From positions 1-64,000 of the forward strand of contig JBFMBL010000004.1 of the NCBI GenBank assembly GCA_040755195.1: a stretch of 64,000 nt of DNA, given 5' to 3'. Positions 53,417 to 61,760 of the stretch are shown in pieces. The notes under the pieces are model-generated. The model saw only the letters and a list, made by a program, of their open reading frames with translations. It was not told the DNA's origin and did not search any database. Numbering within the stretch: the first letter of the stretch is position 1; each line of letters begins with the position of its first letter. The DNA comes from SURF-55 sp040755195. Its GTDB lineage: Bacteria; Bacillota; Desulfotomaculia; Desulfotomaculales; Ammonificaceae. Made by a program: the position numbers and the translations under genes.

Positions 53417-55384
53417 TTATTTCCGCCCAAAAATACTCCTGTAACCCGGGGTCTGCACCATGTCCCGCCAGACGATCCGGTTTCTCCCCAGTCTTTTGGC
53501 CGTGTAAAGAGCGTTGTCGGCGATCAAGAGCAAGTCCTGGGTCGTAAGACCGTCGTCCGGATACAGCGCCATGCCGATGCTTACCGTAGGGAAGGGTTCT
53601 TTTTGTCCCTCCGCTTCGAGTTGCTTTCTGAGTCGCTCGGCTACAATAATCACCCCCGGAGCATCGGTTTCCACCAACAGGACCACGAATTCTTCCCCGC
53701 CGTACCGGGCGGCGACGTCGGTATCCCGAATGCTTTGCTGAAACAACTGTGCAACCCTTTTCAGGCATTGATCCCCGGCCAGGTGGCCGAAGGTGTCATT
53801 GTAGTCCTTGAAATGGTCGATATCCAAAAGAAGAACGCCGCACTTTGACTTATACCGTTGACAGCGCTTCAGTTCCGAATCCAGAAGGGCAAAGAATTTA
53901 TGACGGTTATACAGCCCGGTCAGAGCATCGCGCTCGGCCATCGTTTTTACTTTCTTGTAAAGCAGCGTATTTTCAGCCGCTACGCCGATCTGGCTCCCCA
54001 CCGCTTCCAGAACCTCTCGTTCATCCTGGCTGAGTCCCTGTTTTGTCTTGTGGAAAAGCGTCAGCAACCCCTGGACTTTATCCTTACGTTTTAACGGCAC
54101 GAAAACGCCGAGCGCGAATCCTGCGGATGCCGTAAGCATCCCCAGACCCTGGGACGCAGCATCCGCGTTAAAAACCACGATTTCATCCATCTGTAATAAG
54201 CTGATCTCTTCGAGAACTTGACCTGCATCGCTCAGGTGTTTCAAACACTCTTCCGAAAGTCCGCGGTGCGCCGCGAGTAAAAACCCTTCCTGGCCTTCCT
54301 GCTGTAGAAAAATGGCTCCGGCATGCCAGTTTGCAACCTCCATCACCTTCGCCAGAACCTCCTGCAAAACCATCTCCAGTTCGAGGGAATGGGTTAAGGT
54401 TTCCGCAATTACGTTCAGTGTGGCAAGCCGCCGGTGGCTTTCTTCTATCTCCTGGTTTTTACGCGCCATCTCCCGGATCAAGATCGTATTCTCTATTGCC
54501 GTTGCCAGCGCGCCCGCGAGTTGCTGGGCAAGGGGAAAATCTTTCTCGGCGTATTGCCCTTTTTCCCTGCTGTAGAAACACAACCCCCCGACCACTCCGC
54601 TCTTGGCAACCAGAGGAACAATAAGAACCGTTTGCAAACCGGAGTCGGTCAAATTCGTATCTTCCGCAAGTTCGGGAACCGCCTTTATGTCCTCTACGAG
54701 GTCGGGTTGGCCACCCGCAAACCTGGACTGCAGGGCAAAATCGCTCGAATGAAGCGCCGCCGCCGGGTCCACGGCTTCCCCGTCCCGGAAGAAGGCCAGG
54801 ACGCCCAACCTGTTTTGCTCGTTCACAAGGATTTTCATCCAATCGAAGTTTATCAGCCCTTTAATTAACTGATGCAAGGCGTCATAAAACTCGCGGCTTT
54901 CCAGGCTTGAGGTGATCAGCCAGTTAAGTGTGGTTATAACCTCCAGAAACCGCCACTGTCCCAGCATCTCCTGCCGGGCCGCAAGATCCGCCAGCGCAAG
55001 GGCGAAAATGCTCTTGATCCGTGCGATTTTCTCCTCCAGGTGCCCTATATTTTCCACCTTCTCGAAGGCCAGGACCCCGACCTCCCGGTCGGCGTAAGTG
55101 AGCGGTATTGCCAGCTCGTCTCCTGCCTGGACCGGGCACCCCTGACGCAGCGCCAGCCCGGGAAGCGTTGCTTCGCTCAGGGAAAGGGAATGGCTCTTGC
55201 CGGTATTGGCATTCTTCTCCGTAAGTGAAACCAGGAGGCCCTCGCTACGGTTGAGCAGATACACCTTTGTCCCCGTGCAACCACCAACCGCATCAAGCGC
55301 CGTTACGATTAGATCGCCGATACGGGCCGAGTCTTCCGTAGCTGCTAATTGGGAAGCCAGGACGGCAAGATCTTGATCAGTCAT
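53417..55384 (-). CDS. GAF-domain diguanylate cyclase
   Basis: A 655-residue cytosolic signalling protein. About three GAF-type sensory regions (roughly 1-135, 150-305, 320-470; for example YLLNRSEGLLVSLTEKNANT and GAIFLQQEGQEGFLLAAHRG) lead into a GGDEF domain (about 485-650). The active site is ARYGGEEFVVLL, and RDTD five residues before it is an inhibitory I-site for c-di-GMP. So the enzyme looks active and product-inhibited. No membrane segment is seen. The signal sensed is unknown. It is transcribed away from metF. Confidence 0.93.
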   Translation of the reverse strand: MTDQDLAVLASQLAATEDSARIGDLIVTALDAVGGCTGTKVYLLNRSEGLLVSLTEKNANTGKSHSLSLSEATLPGLALRQGCPVQAGDELAIPLTYADREVGVLAFEKVENIGHLEEKIARIKSIFALALADLAARQEMLGQWRFLEVITTLNWLITSSLESREFYDALHQLIKGLINFDWMKILVNEQNRLGVLAFFRDGEAVDPAAALHSSDFALQSRFAGGQPDLVEDIKAVPELAEDTNLTDSGLQTVLIVPLVAKSGVVGGLCFYSREKGQYAEKDFPLAQQLAGALATAIENTILIREMARKNQEIEESHRRLATLNVIAETLTHSLELEMVLQEVLAKVMEVANWHAGAIFLQQEGQEGFLLAAHRGLSEECLKHLSDAGQVLEEISLLQMDEIVVFNADAASQGLGMLTASAGFALGVFVPLKRKDKVQGLLTLFHKTKQGLSQDEREVLEAVGSQIGVAAENTLLYKKVKTMAERDALTGLYNRHKFFALLDSELKRCQRYKSKCGVLLLDIDHFKDYNDTFGHLAGDQCLKRVAQLFQQSIRDTDVAARYGGEEFVVLLVETDAPGVIIVAERLRKQLEAEGQKEPFPTVSIGMALYPDDGLTTQDLLLIADNALYTAKRLGRNRIVWRDMVQTPGYRSIFGRK

Positions 55385-55643
55385 CTTTAAAGCTCCCGGG
55401 AAAGACTACTATAAACTGTAACCGTTTCTTTGGCGACCGGAATGTAGATTAACGCCTATTATATAATCGTACCGTGATTGTGGAGATTGAAGTGTTTTTT
55501 AAAAATTTAGTATTACTGACTACTTAATTCTTGAATCTTATTCCTTTTCGCCAGGGCATTATTTGTGTTAGAATTTTTCTGATGTTCATAAGGGCTGTCT
55601 TGCTTTCAGTGCACAAATCCTTAAAACTTTCTGGGGGAACACG

Positions 55644-55976
55644 TTGGTGAAGATTCGTGAGATGCAAACAGAGGTCGACGCCTGGATCAACCAGTTTGAA
55701 GAAGGATACTGGCAGCCCTTGCCCCTTCTTGCCCGTTTGATCGAAGAGGTGGGGGAACTCGCCCGGGAAGTTAACCACCGTTTCGGGGAAAAACCGAAAA
55801 AACCCGAGGAACCGCCGGGAGACTTAGCCCTCGAATTGGGTGATATCTTGTTCATTATCGTCTGCTATGCGAATTCACTCGGGATAGATCTGGAAGAGGC
55901 TTTTGGCAGCACAATGGAGAAATACCGGCAGCGAGACAGCCACCGCTGGACCAGGAAGCCGGGAGGTGGGAGGTGA
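55644..55976 (+). CDS. MazG-like nucleotide pyrophosphohydrolase (YpjD type)
   Basis: A 110-residue MazG-like protein: WQPLPLLARLIEEVGELARE with the first EExxE metal motif and LALELGDILFIIVCYANSLG with the ExxxD second motif. These four-helix enzymes hydrolyse NTPs to NMP and PPi and may clean the nucleotide pool. The start is TTG 55644 or GTG 55647, after CTGGGGGAAC. The last residues (RKPGGGR) come from a GGTGGGAGGTGAGAAG-type repeat that follows. Confidence 0.88.
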   Translation: MVKIREMQTEVDAWINQFEEGYWQPLPLLARLIEEVGELAREVNHRFGEKPKKPEEPPGDLALELGDILFIIVCYANSLGIDLEEAFGSTMEKYRQRDSHRWTRKPGGGR

Positions 55977-56468
55977 GAAGTAAGAGGTGAGACTTGTTGA
56001 AGGAAATAGCAAGAAAAATTAACCACAGAGACACAGAGCACACGGAGGGAACTGATATAAAGTCGCGAGTCGCGAGTCATAAATTAAGTCCTCAGTCGAA
56101 AGTCCCCGGTCCCTGTTTCCGGACTTAGGACGCAGGACATAGGACTTCGGACTTGATGATCTGCCTCTGTGGTGAAATATTTTGGTTCCGGCTTGTCCGG
56201 GTTAGGTAGGATCAGACCGGATGTTAACGGAGGACNNNNNNNNNNNNNNNNNNNNNNNNNNNNNNNNNNNNNNNNNNNNNNNNNNNNNNNNNNNNNNNNN
56301 NNNNNNNNNNNNNNNNNNNNNNNNNNNNNNNNNNNGTCCCTGTTTCCGGACTTAGGACGCAGGACATAGGACTTCGGACTTGATGATCTGCCTCTGTGGT
56401 GAAATATTTTGGTTCCGGCTTGTCCGGGTTAGGTAGGATCAGACCGGATGTTAACGGAGGACGGATAA
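55977..56468. other. Intergenic quasi-repeats and assembly gap
   Basis: Quasi-repeat text (CCACAGAGACACAGAGCACA at about 56020, CGCGAGTCGCGAGTC, GACTTAGGACGCAGGACATA) is followed by a 100-N gap at 56236-56335, with 56109-56235 duplicated at 56336-56462. No gene. Confidence 0.7.
56236..56335. other. Assembly gap, 100 N, with 127-bp flanking duplication
   Basis: The exact copies are 56109-56235 and 56336-56462. The gap falls in repeated intergenic DNA. Confidence 0.9.
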
Positions 56469-57746
56469 GTGGCAGGGATTATACCCATCAGGGGTTGGCG
56501 TTACGGAGCAAGCATTCAGGATTTGGCTGCGGTTATCACCCCCCCATACGACGTTATCGACCGGGAGGCGCAAGAGTCGTTTTACGCCCGGCACCCCAAC
56601 AACATAATCAGGCTGGAATACGGGGTTGTACTACCCGGCGACGACGACGCCAACAACCGCTATACACGGGCCGCCGAATTCTTTAAAAACTGGTGCAGGG
56701 AAGGTATTCTGCAGAGGGATGCCAAACCTGCGTTTTACTTCTACGAGCAGGCGTTTACCCTCGGCGACCGCCGTCACACCAGGCGAGGCTTCCTCTGCGG
56801 TCTCGAACTTGAGCCGTACGGACGCAACGTCATGCCGCACGAGGACACCCTGTCTGCCGCCAAAGCAGACCGGGCACGCCTCATCCATACCTGCGAAGCA
56901 AATTTTTCACCCATTTTTGCGCTTTATTCCGACCCGAAGCAAATTGTTGAACAGCTCTTTATAAACGTTCACGGTTCCATGCCGGCCTGTGATTTTACCG
57001 ATGAAGAGGGGCAGACGCACCGCCTGTGGGCGGTGACCGACGGGGATACCATCGAGGCGACAACCGCTTTGTTGGCCGGTTGCAGGGTGTTAATCGCCGA
57101 CGGGCATCATCGATTCGAAACCGCCCTCCATTACTGCGTTCAGCGGCGGCCGAAAGGGAATTCGCCCGAGAAAGCGCCTTACTGTTTTATACTCACTTTC
57201 CTTGTAAACACCTATGACCCGGGGCTGGTGATTCTTCCCACCCACCGCCTGGTGAAGACCCCGGCGGATTTTCACCTTGACCGGTTCCTGGCCGCTGCGG
57301 CGGAGTTCTTTGTGGTGACGGAATCCCAGGGAGAAATACCGCTGCCGGACCACCGGTATGCCTTCGGTCTATATGCGGGAAACGATCGTGGCTTTTATCT
57401 GACTTTGAAGGAAGGACTTGATCCGGCCGACCTTCTTGAAGGCGCAAAACCCCCGACGTGGAAAAGGTCGGCGGTGGCCGTTCTTCACGCCCTGGTCCTG
57501 GACAGATATCTGAAAATCGGTCCCGGCGAATGTACCGCCGGAGAAAGGATCGCCTATAACCACAACCCCGCGGAGGCCGCCATGCTCGTGAACAACGCTG
57601 TCTGGGATCTTGCCTTTTTCCTGTACCCCGCGGGGATAGACGAACTTGTTACGGTGGCCGAAGCCGGTGAAAAGATGCCGCAGAAGTCCACCTATTTTTA
57701 TCCCAAGGTGCCTACAGGACTTGTTATTTATTCGTTTGCTGAATGA
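56469..57746 (+). CDS. DUF1015-family protein
   Basis: A 425-residue member of DUF1015, a widespread family in anaerobes with unsettled function (SerK-like ADP-dependent serine kinases are related). The family landmarks are IIPIRGWRYG, VITPPYDVID, the early RLEYGVVLPGDDDAN, PHEDTLSAAKADR, LIADGHHRFETALHY and YNHNPAEA. Predicted soluble. It begins with GTG 56469 after GGAGGAC. Next gene is mrp. Confidence 0.88.
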   Translation: MAGIIPIRGWRYGASIQDLAAVITPPYDVIDREAQESFYARHPNNIIRLEYGVVLPGDDDANNRYTRAAEFFKNWCREGILQRDAKPAFYFYEQAFTLGDRRHTRRGFLCGLELEPYGRNVMPHEDTLSAAKADRARLIHTCEANFSPIFALYSDPKQIVEQLFINVHGSMPACDFTDEEGQTHRLWAVTDGDTIEATTALLAGCRVLIADGHHRFETALHYCVQRRPKGNSPEKAPYCFILTFLVNTYDPGLVILPTHRLVKTPADFHLDRFLAAAAEFFVVTESQGEIPLPDHRYAFGLYAGNDRGFYLTLKEGLDPADLLEGAKPPTWKRSAVAVLHALVLDRYLKIGPGECTAGERIAYNHNPAEAAMLVNNAVWDLAFFLYPAGIDELVTVAEAGEKMPQKSTYFYPKVPTGLVIYSFAE

Positions 57747-57828
57747 TTAGGCTGGACATATGCTTGTGATTGCGTTATAAAAATAATGAACGTATGCTTA
57801 TTATTATCCTACCGGGAGGGTTTTAGTA

Positions 57829-58713
57829 TTGGCTGATGTTAGAGACTGCGAAAAAGCGGGTAAAACCTGCGGCACCTGCAATGAAAAGCAAGTTTGTGAG
57901 AACGATGAGAAATCCGTAGCACCACCACACCGACTTTCGCACGTCAAGAATGTACTGGCGGTTATGAGCGGCAAGGGAGGCGTCGGCAAGTCGTCGGTAA
58001 CCGCTCTTCTGGCGGTAACCCTTGCCCGCCGGGGGTACCGGGTAGGCATCCTTGATGCGGATATTACGGGGCCGAGTATCCCTAAGCTGTTCGGGTTAAA
58101 CGAACGTGTTGAAGGTGCCGATTTTGGCGCGTACATTCCTCGATCCAAGCTTCTCGGTATCTACGTTATGTCTGCGAACCTTTTTCTTGAGCGGGAGGAT
58201 GACCCCGTTATCTGGAGAGGGCCGATAATCAGCAACGTGGTAAAGCAATTCTGGACCGACGTGGCCTGGGGTAAACTGGACTACCTCCTCGTCGACCTGC
58301 CGCCGGGAACGGGGGACGTACCGTTAACCGTAATGCAGTCCCTCCCCCTGGAAGGAGTATTCATTGTTTCTTCACCGCAGGACCTCGCGGTAATGGTGGT
58401 CCGGAAAGCCATCAAGATGACCGGCATGATGAATACGCCCATCCTCGGAGTGGTGGAGAACATGACCTACATCACCTGCCCGAAGTGCGGCGAAAAGATC
58501 TTTCCTTTCGGTGAACCACAGGGTAAACAGGTCGCAGAGGAAACCGGCGTCGAACTGCTCGCGAGCCTCCCGCTGGACCCCGGGCTGAGCCGTCTCGGGG
58601 ATGCCGGCAGAATAGAGGAATACCAATCAACGGGCCTTGAACACCTGCCGCAGATTCTGGACCGCCGGTTCGAATCCACATCAAAATCGGCCCGGATGCT
58701 TTTTAAGAAGTAG
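57829..58713 (+). CDS. mrp: Mrp/NBP35-family ATPase (Fe-S cluster carrier)
   Basis: A 294-residue P-loop ATPase. It has a Cys-rich N-terminal extension (CEKAGKTCGTCNEKQVCEND), the deviant Walker A MSGKGGVGKSSVTALLA, the conserved ADITGPSIPKLFG, LLVDLPPGTGDVPLTVMQ, and the CPKCGEKIF metal-binding pair. The family assembles and transfers [4Fe-4S] clusters; a task in maturing the many iron-sulfur enzymes nearby is plausible. TTG start after GGGAGGG. A terminator lies about 200 bp downstream. Confidence 0.94.
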   Translation: MADVRDCEKAGKTCGTCNEKQVCENDEKSVAPPHRLSHVKNVLAVMSGKGGVGKSSVTALLAVTLARRGYRVGILDADITGPSIPKLFGLNERVEGADFGAYIPRSKLLGIYVMSANLFLEREDDPVIWRGPIISNVVKQFWTDVAWGKLDYLLVDLPPGTGDVPLTVMQSLPLEGVFIVSSPQDLAVMVVRKAIKMTGMMNTPILGVVENMTYITCPKCGEKIFPFGEPQGKQVAEETGVELLASLPLDPGLSRLGDAGRIEEYQSTGLEHLPQILDRRFESTSKSARMLFKK

Positions 58714-58737
58714 GATTCACCGGTTTTCTTAACCGCC

Positions 58738-58813
58738 AATCCAGCACTCAACGAATCACTGTAAATGGTTCAGGAGGAAAGCAATTATGAGCTAAAACAC
58801 AAATTTATATTGA
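58738..58813. repeat. Inverted repeat CCAGCACTCAA ... TTGAGTGCTGG
   Basis: CCAGCACTCAA (58741-58751) pairs with TTGAGTGCTGG (58809-58819 region), about 57 bases apart. The same 10-base half-site CCAGCACTCA also forms the apical stem of copy D at about 61430-61505. Confidence 0.6.
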
Positions 58814-58912
58814 GTGCTGGACAAGATCGCCAAAAAAACTATTATATTTTCCTAAACCGGAACAGAACTGACTCACCACAACAATATTGCAGCACAACTT
58901 GTATAACGGAAA

Positions 58913-58942
58913 AACCCGCCTTTATTCGGCGGGTTCTATTTA
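58913..58942 (+). terminator. Terminator downstream of mrp
   Basis: AACCCGCC pairs with GGCGGGTT around TTTATTC, followed by CTATTTATT. Confidence 0.8.
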
Positions 58943-59060
58943 TTAAGACCACATCTGTATTAAAGCACTATCTTAGGTCGTTAATAACTTTGGGAAATCT
59001 CAAGGCATTCAAAATATCTAACCTCTAACCTCCCACCTCTCACCTCTAAATCGGTCTCCT

Positions 59061-59264
59061 AGGAGAGCGTTGCAAAACAAATAAATTCGGTAGAAAAACC
59101 ACCTAACGGCTTTCGGCGGGTGTAAATAAGTAAGTGCCCCGGAGGCCGCGAAAAACAAGCATGACGCGGAAGGCGAAGACATCCGGCGCGGAGCGTACAT
59201 GGAGGTACGTGAGCACCGGATGGCGAGCCTGACAAAGCCAGGCGCCGTTTTGCAACGGCCTCCT
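59061..59264 (+). repeat. Copy C of the dispersed structured element
   Basis: Closed by AGGAGagCGTTGCAAAAC (59061-59078) pairing with GTTTTGCAACGgcCTCCT (59247-59264). Inner stem CATCCGG/CCGGATG with apical GCGTAC/GTACGT (59193-59210), then GCGAGCCTGACAAAGCCAGG. Its end reaches the stop codon of the flxA-like gene. Confidence 0.75.
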
Positions 59265-59386
59265 AGTACTCCGGCGGCAGGGCGTTGAGTTCCGGCAGGC
59301 TGAACACCGGGCCGTCGCGGCAGACGAATTTGGCGCCGACGTTACAACGGCCGCACTTCCCGATACAGCATTTCATCCGCATCTCA

Positions 59387-59486
59387 NNNNNNNNNNNNNN
59401 NNNNNNNNNNNNNNNNNNNNNNNNNNNNNNNNNNNNNNNNNNNNNNNNNNNNNNNNNNNNNNNNNNNNNNNNNNNNNNNNNNNNNN
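59387..59486. other. Assembly gap, 100 N, with 127-bp flanking duplication
   Basis: 59260-59386 equals 59487-59613. The duplicated DNA is the 3' end of the flxA-like gene, which in the genome is probably present once and intact. Confidence 0.9.
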
Positions 59487-59489
59487 CTC

Positions 59490-60332
59490 CTAGTACTCCG
59501 GCGGCAGGGCGTTGAGTTCCGGCAGGCTGAACACCGGGCCGTCGCGGCAGACGAATTTGGCGCCGACGTTACAACGGCCGCACTTCCCGATACAGCATTT
59601 CATCCGCATCTCAAGGGTGGTATAGATCATATCCTCCTTGAAACCCAGCTCGGTAAGCGCCTTGACGGTAAACTTTATCATTATGGGAGGGCCGCAAAGC
59701 ACCACAAACTTGTTTTCCGGCGCAGGCTTAACCTCTGATACGTAAGCCGGCACAAAACCGACGTGTCCCTCCCAAGCTTCTTCCGCAACATCGATGGTCG
59801 TCCAGACGGTGACGTCCGGCGATTCAGGCCAGGTGCGAAAAACCTCTTCCTTGTAACAAAGGTCGCCGTAAGTCCGGGCACCGTAAAGCACTTCGATCTT
59901 GCCGTAATCCTTCCGGTTTTCGGGGGCCAGCATGAAGTTGACCAGCGGCCGCAGGGGAGCAAGCCCTATCCCGCCGCCGACCACCAGAAGGTCTTTGCCG
60001 CGCATCGCCTCATAAGGAAACTTATTGCCGTAAGGACCGCGAACGCCGACTTTGGCGCCGGGCTGAAGCTCATGAAGCGCACTGGTGACCTTACCCGCCC
60101 GCCTGATGCTGAATTCCAACCAGTCCCTGTTGGTGGGCGATGAGGAAAGGCAGAACGTCGCCTCCCCGACGCCGAACACCGAAAGCATTGCCACCTGCCC
60201 CGGCTGGTGGCTCCACGACATCATTTCGTCAAGGTCGTCAAATACAACACGGAACGTTTTAACGTCGTGGGTTTCCCGGATAATATCCACTATGGTCGCT
60301 ATTTTCGGAAGAAGCGGGTTGAATTTTTTCAT
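59490..60332 (-). CDS. FlxA-like FAD/NAD(P)-binding electron transfer subunit (AsrB-like)
   Basis: A 280-residue ferredoxin-reductase-like subunit. FAD domain (FRVVFDD..HQPGQVAMLSVFGVGEATFC), NAD(P) domain (DLLVVGGGIGLAPLRPLVNF, VLCGPPIMIKFTVKAL) and a C-terminal [2Fe-2S] motif (MRMKCCIGKCGRCNVG). It is of the AsrB/FlxA/hydrogenase-gamma group that passes electrons between NAD(P)H and partner iron-sulfur subunits. ATG 60332 overlaps the previous stop by 4 bp. The gap at 59387-59486 repeats its 3' end; the frame here is complete. Confidence 0.88.
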   Translation of the reverse strand: MKKFNPLLPKIATIVDIIRETHDVKTFRVVFDDLDEMMSWSHQPGQVAMLSVFGVGEATFCLSSSPTNRDWLEFSIRRAGKVTSALHELQPGAKVGVRGPYGNKFPYEAMRGKDLLVVGGGIGLAPLRPLVNFMLAPENRKDYGKIEVLYGARTYGDLCYKEEVFRTWPESPDVTVWTTIDVAEEAWEGHVGFVPAYVSEVKPAPENKFVVLCGPPIMIKFTVKALTELGFKEDMIYTTLEMRMKCCIGKCGRCNVGAKFVCRDGPVFSLPELNALPPEY

Positions 60333-61354
60333 CCGCCAAGCCCCCTTAAGGTGCCGATAACCTCGCGAATATCGATGTTTACGGGGCAGGACGCCACACA
60401 CCTGCCGCACCCGACGCACCCTTCAATGTTGTATCTTGTATAGTTATAGCTCAGTTTGTGAAAGAAACGGTTCCTGAGCCGCTGGTTAAGCCCATGCCTG
60501 GGGTTGTGCCCGCTGGTGTGAAGAGTGTACTCCCTGAAGATACACGAATCCCAGCACCTGAACCGGTCCCCTTCGCATTCGATTCCTTCGTCCATGATGT
60601 CAAAGCAATGACAGGTGGGGCAGACATAAGTGCATACGCCGCAACCGAGGCAACGCCGGCTCAGTTTCTCCCAGTATGAATTATCAAACAACGCCGGCAT
60701 CTTTTCCGGAAGCCCGGCAACCTGAACCGGGAGCTTGAACCTGGCCAGGAGCGCCGCCTCTTTCCCTTTTTTCGCCTCAGCCGTCCCGGCCACGTTTTCC
60801 TCGAAAAACATCTCGTATTTTGCGATCAGTTCTTCCCCTTTGGGGGTTAGAATCTCAACCAGATAATTCGCCCCGGCGTCCGTGAGGTGAATATCCGCCC
60901 CTGCCCCGTCAACCGGCGAAATATCATAAGTGGTGCAAAAGCACTCCGGGAATACGGTATTGCAGCTCATTCCGATGAGAATCGTCTCTTCCCGGCGCAT
61001 GGCATAGTATTTATCGGCAGGTTCCTCCAGGAAAACCGCATCAAGCACCGCGAAGCTCCTGAGATCGCATGGATGAACCCCAAACAGAACCGCCGGCCTG
61101 CTGTCGACAGTCTCCGCAAGCATAAGCTTGTCGTCTTTGGTACGGTAACGGTAGAGAACCTCCGTCTGGGGGAAGAAATAACCTTTGGGCGACTCCACGC
61201 TTTTACCGGGGCTGAGATCGATACTGCCGACCGCCTCGACCGGCCGGAAAAACAGCAGGTTGTCCTCCCGCACCGGCGCGATAAGCAGGAAATCCCGCGC
61301 CAATCGCTCGAGCAGGCCCAATATATTTTCCTTCTTTGCCACTTTTAAACCCAT
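60329..61354 (-). CDS. FlxB-like iron-sulfur subunit (AsrA-like)
   Basis: A 341-residue [4Fe-4S] dicluster protein: RAVLFGVHPCDLRSF-type segment (PAVLFGVHPCDLRSFAVLDA), then CLGCGVCTYVCPTCHCFDIM and CVGCGRCVASCPVNIDIREV, each a ferredoxin-like ligand set. The FrhB-like segment with MSCNTVFPECFCTTYDIS is also typical of AsrA and hydrogenase beta subunits. It links the FAD subunit (FlxA) to the rest of the complex. It lies after a 406-bp interval that holds copy D. Confidence 0.88.
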   Translation of the reverse strand: MGLKVAKKENILGLLERLARDFLLIAPVREDNLLFFRPVEAVGSIDLSPGKSVESPKGYFFPQTEVLYRYRTKDDKLMLAETVDSRPAVLFGVHPCDLRSFAVLDAVFLEEPADKYYAMRREETILIGMSCNTVFPECFCTTYDISPVDGAGADIHLTDAGANYLVEILTPKGEELIAKYEMFFEENVAGTAEAKKGKEAALLARFKLPVQVAGLPEKMPALFDNSYWEKLSRRCLGCGVCTYVCPTCHCFDIMDEGIECEGDRFRCWDSCIFREYTLHTSGHNPRHGLNQRLRNRFFHKLSYNYTRYNIEGCVGCGRCVASCPVNIDIREVIGTLRGLGG

Positions 61355-61760
61355 CTTATAGACTCCCTCGAAAATAGGCGTTCTTTCGTAGGGCGCGGCG
61401 ATAAGCTGCGTATAGCTGTGTCAGCCTATCAGGGCCGGGTCCTCACCCAGCACTCAGCCTTTAAGTAGTAATCATCTGCACTTTTACAGGTAGAACTGAG
61501 TGCTGGGCTCCGGCCCGTCCCTAACAGGCTTTCGTGCTCTACTTGCTTCTCCCCGCGCTCCGGTTATGTTACAACACTGCTTCTAAATTCCAAGCTTACG
61601 GGTCTACATTTTCATTCGTTGTGCCGCAACGCAGCATGAGAGACTCCCTTGAATATGCGTTCTTCTTCCGTTGGTGCTGGCCGATGACCCGCATAGGCTA
61701 ATCCTTAAAAGTTTTATAGGAAACCGCCGCAAAACTGCGCCTTTCCATTGCTTTTAACCG
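61355..61760. other. Interval between flxC- and flxB-like genes
   Basis: Almost wholly occupied by copy D of the dispersed element (61361-61668, minus strand). No ORF; the rest is short G+C-rich sequence up to the flxC stop. Confidence 0.7.
61361..61668 (-). repeat. Copy D of the dispersed structured element, with enlarged apical hairpin and direct-repeat ends
   Basis: On the minus strand: CATGCTGCGTTGCGGCACAA, GACCCGTAAGC, GAGAAGCAAGTAGAGCACGA, GACGGGCCGGAG, then a long apical stem CCCAGCACTCAG/CTGAGTGCTGGG (46-base loop) where copies A-C have GCGTAY/RTACGT, then GAGGACCCGGCC, GGCTGACACAGCTATACGCA and TATCGCCGCGCCCTACGAAA. The outer 24-26 bases (GACTCCCTCGAAAATAGGCG / GACTCCCTTGAATATGCG) form a direct repeat at 61361-61386 and 61643-61666. 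Confidence 0.75.

Noticed and set aside
58765..59028. Plus-strand ORF after mrp (87 codons)
   Set aside because: It runs through the inverted repeat and the mrp terminator, and its end is a CTCCCACCTCTC-type quasi-repeat. No homology seen.
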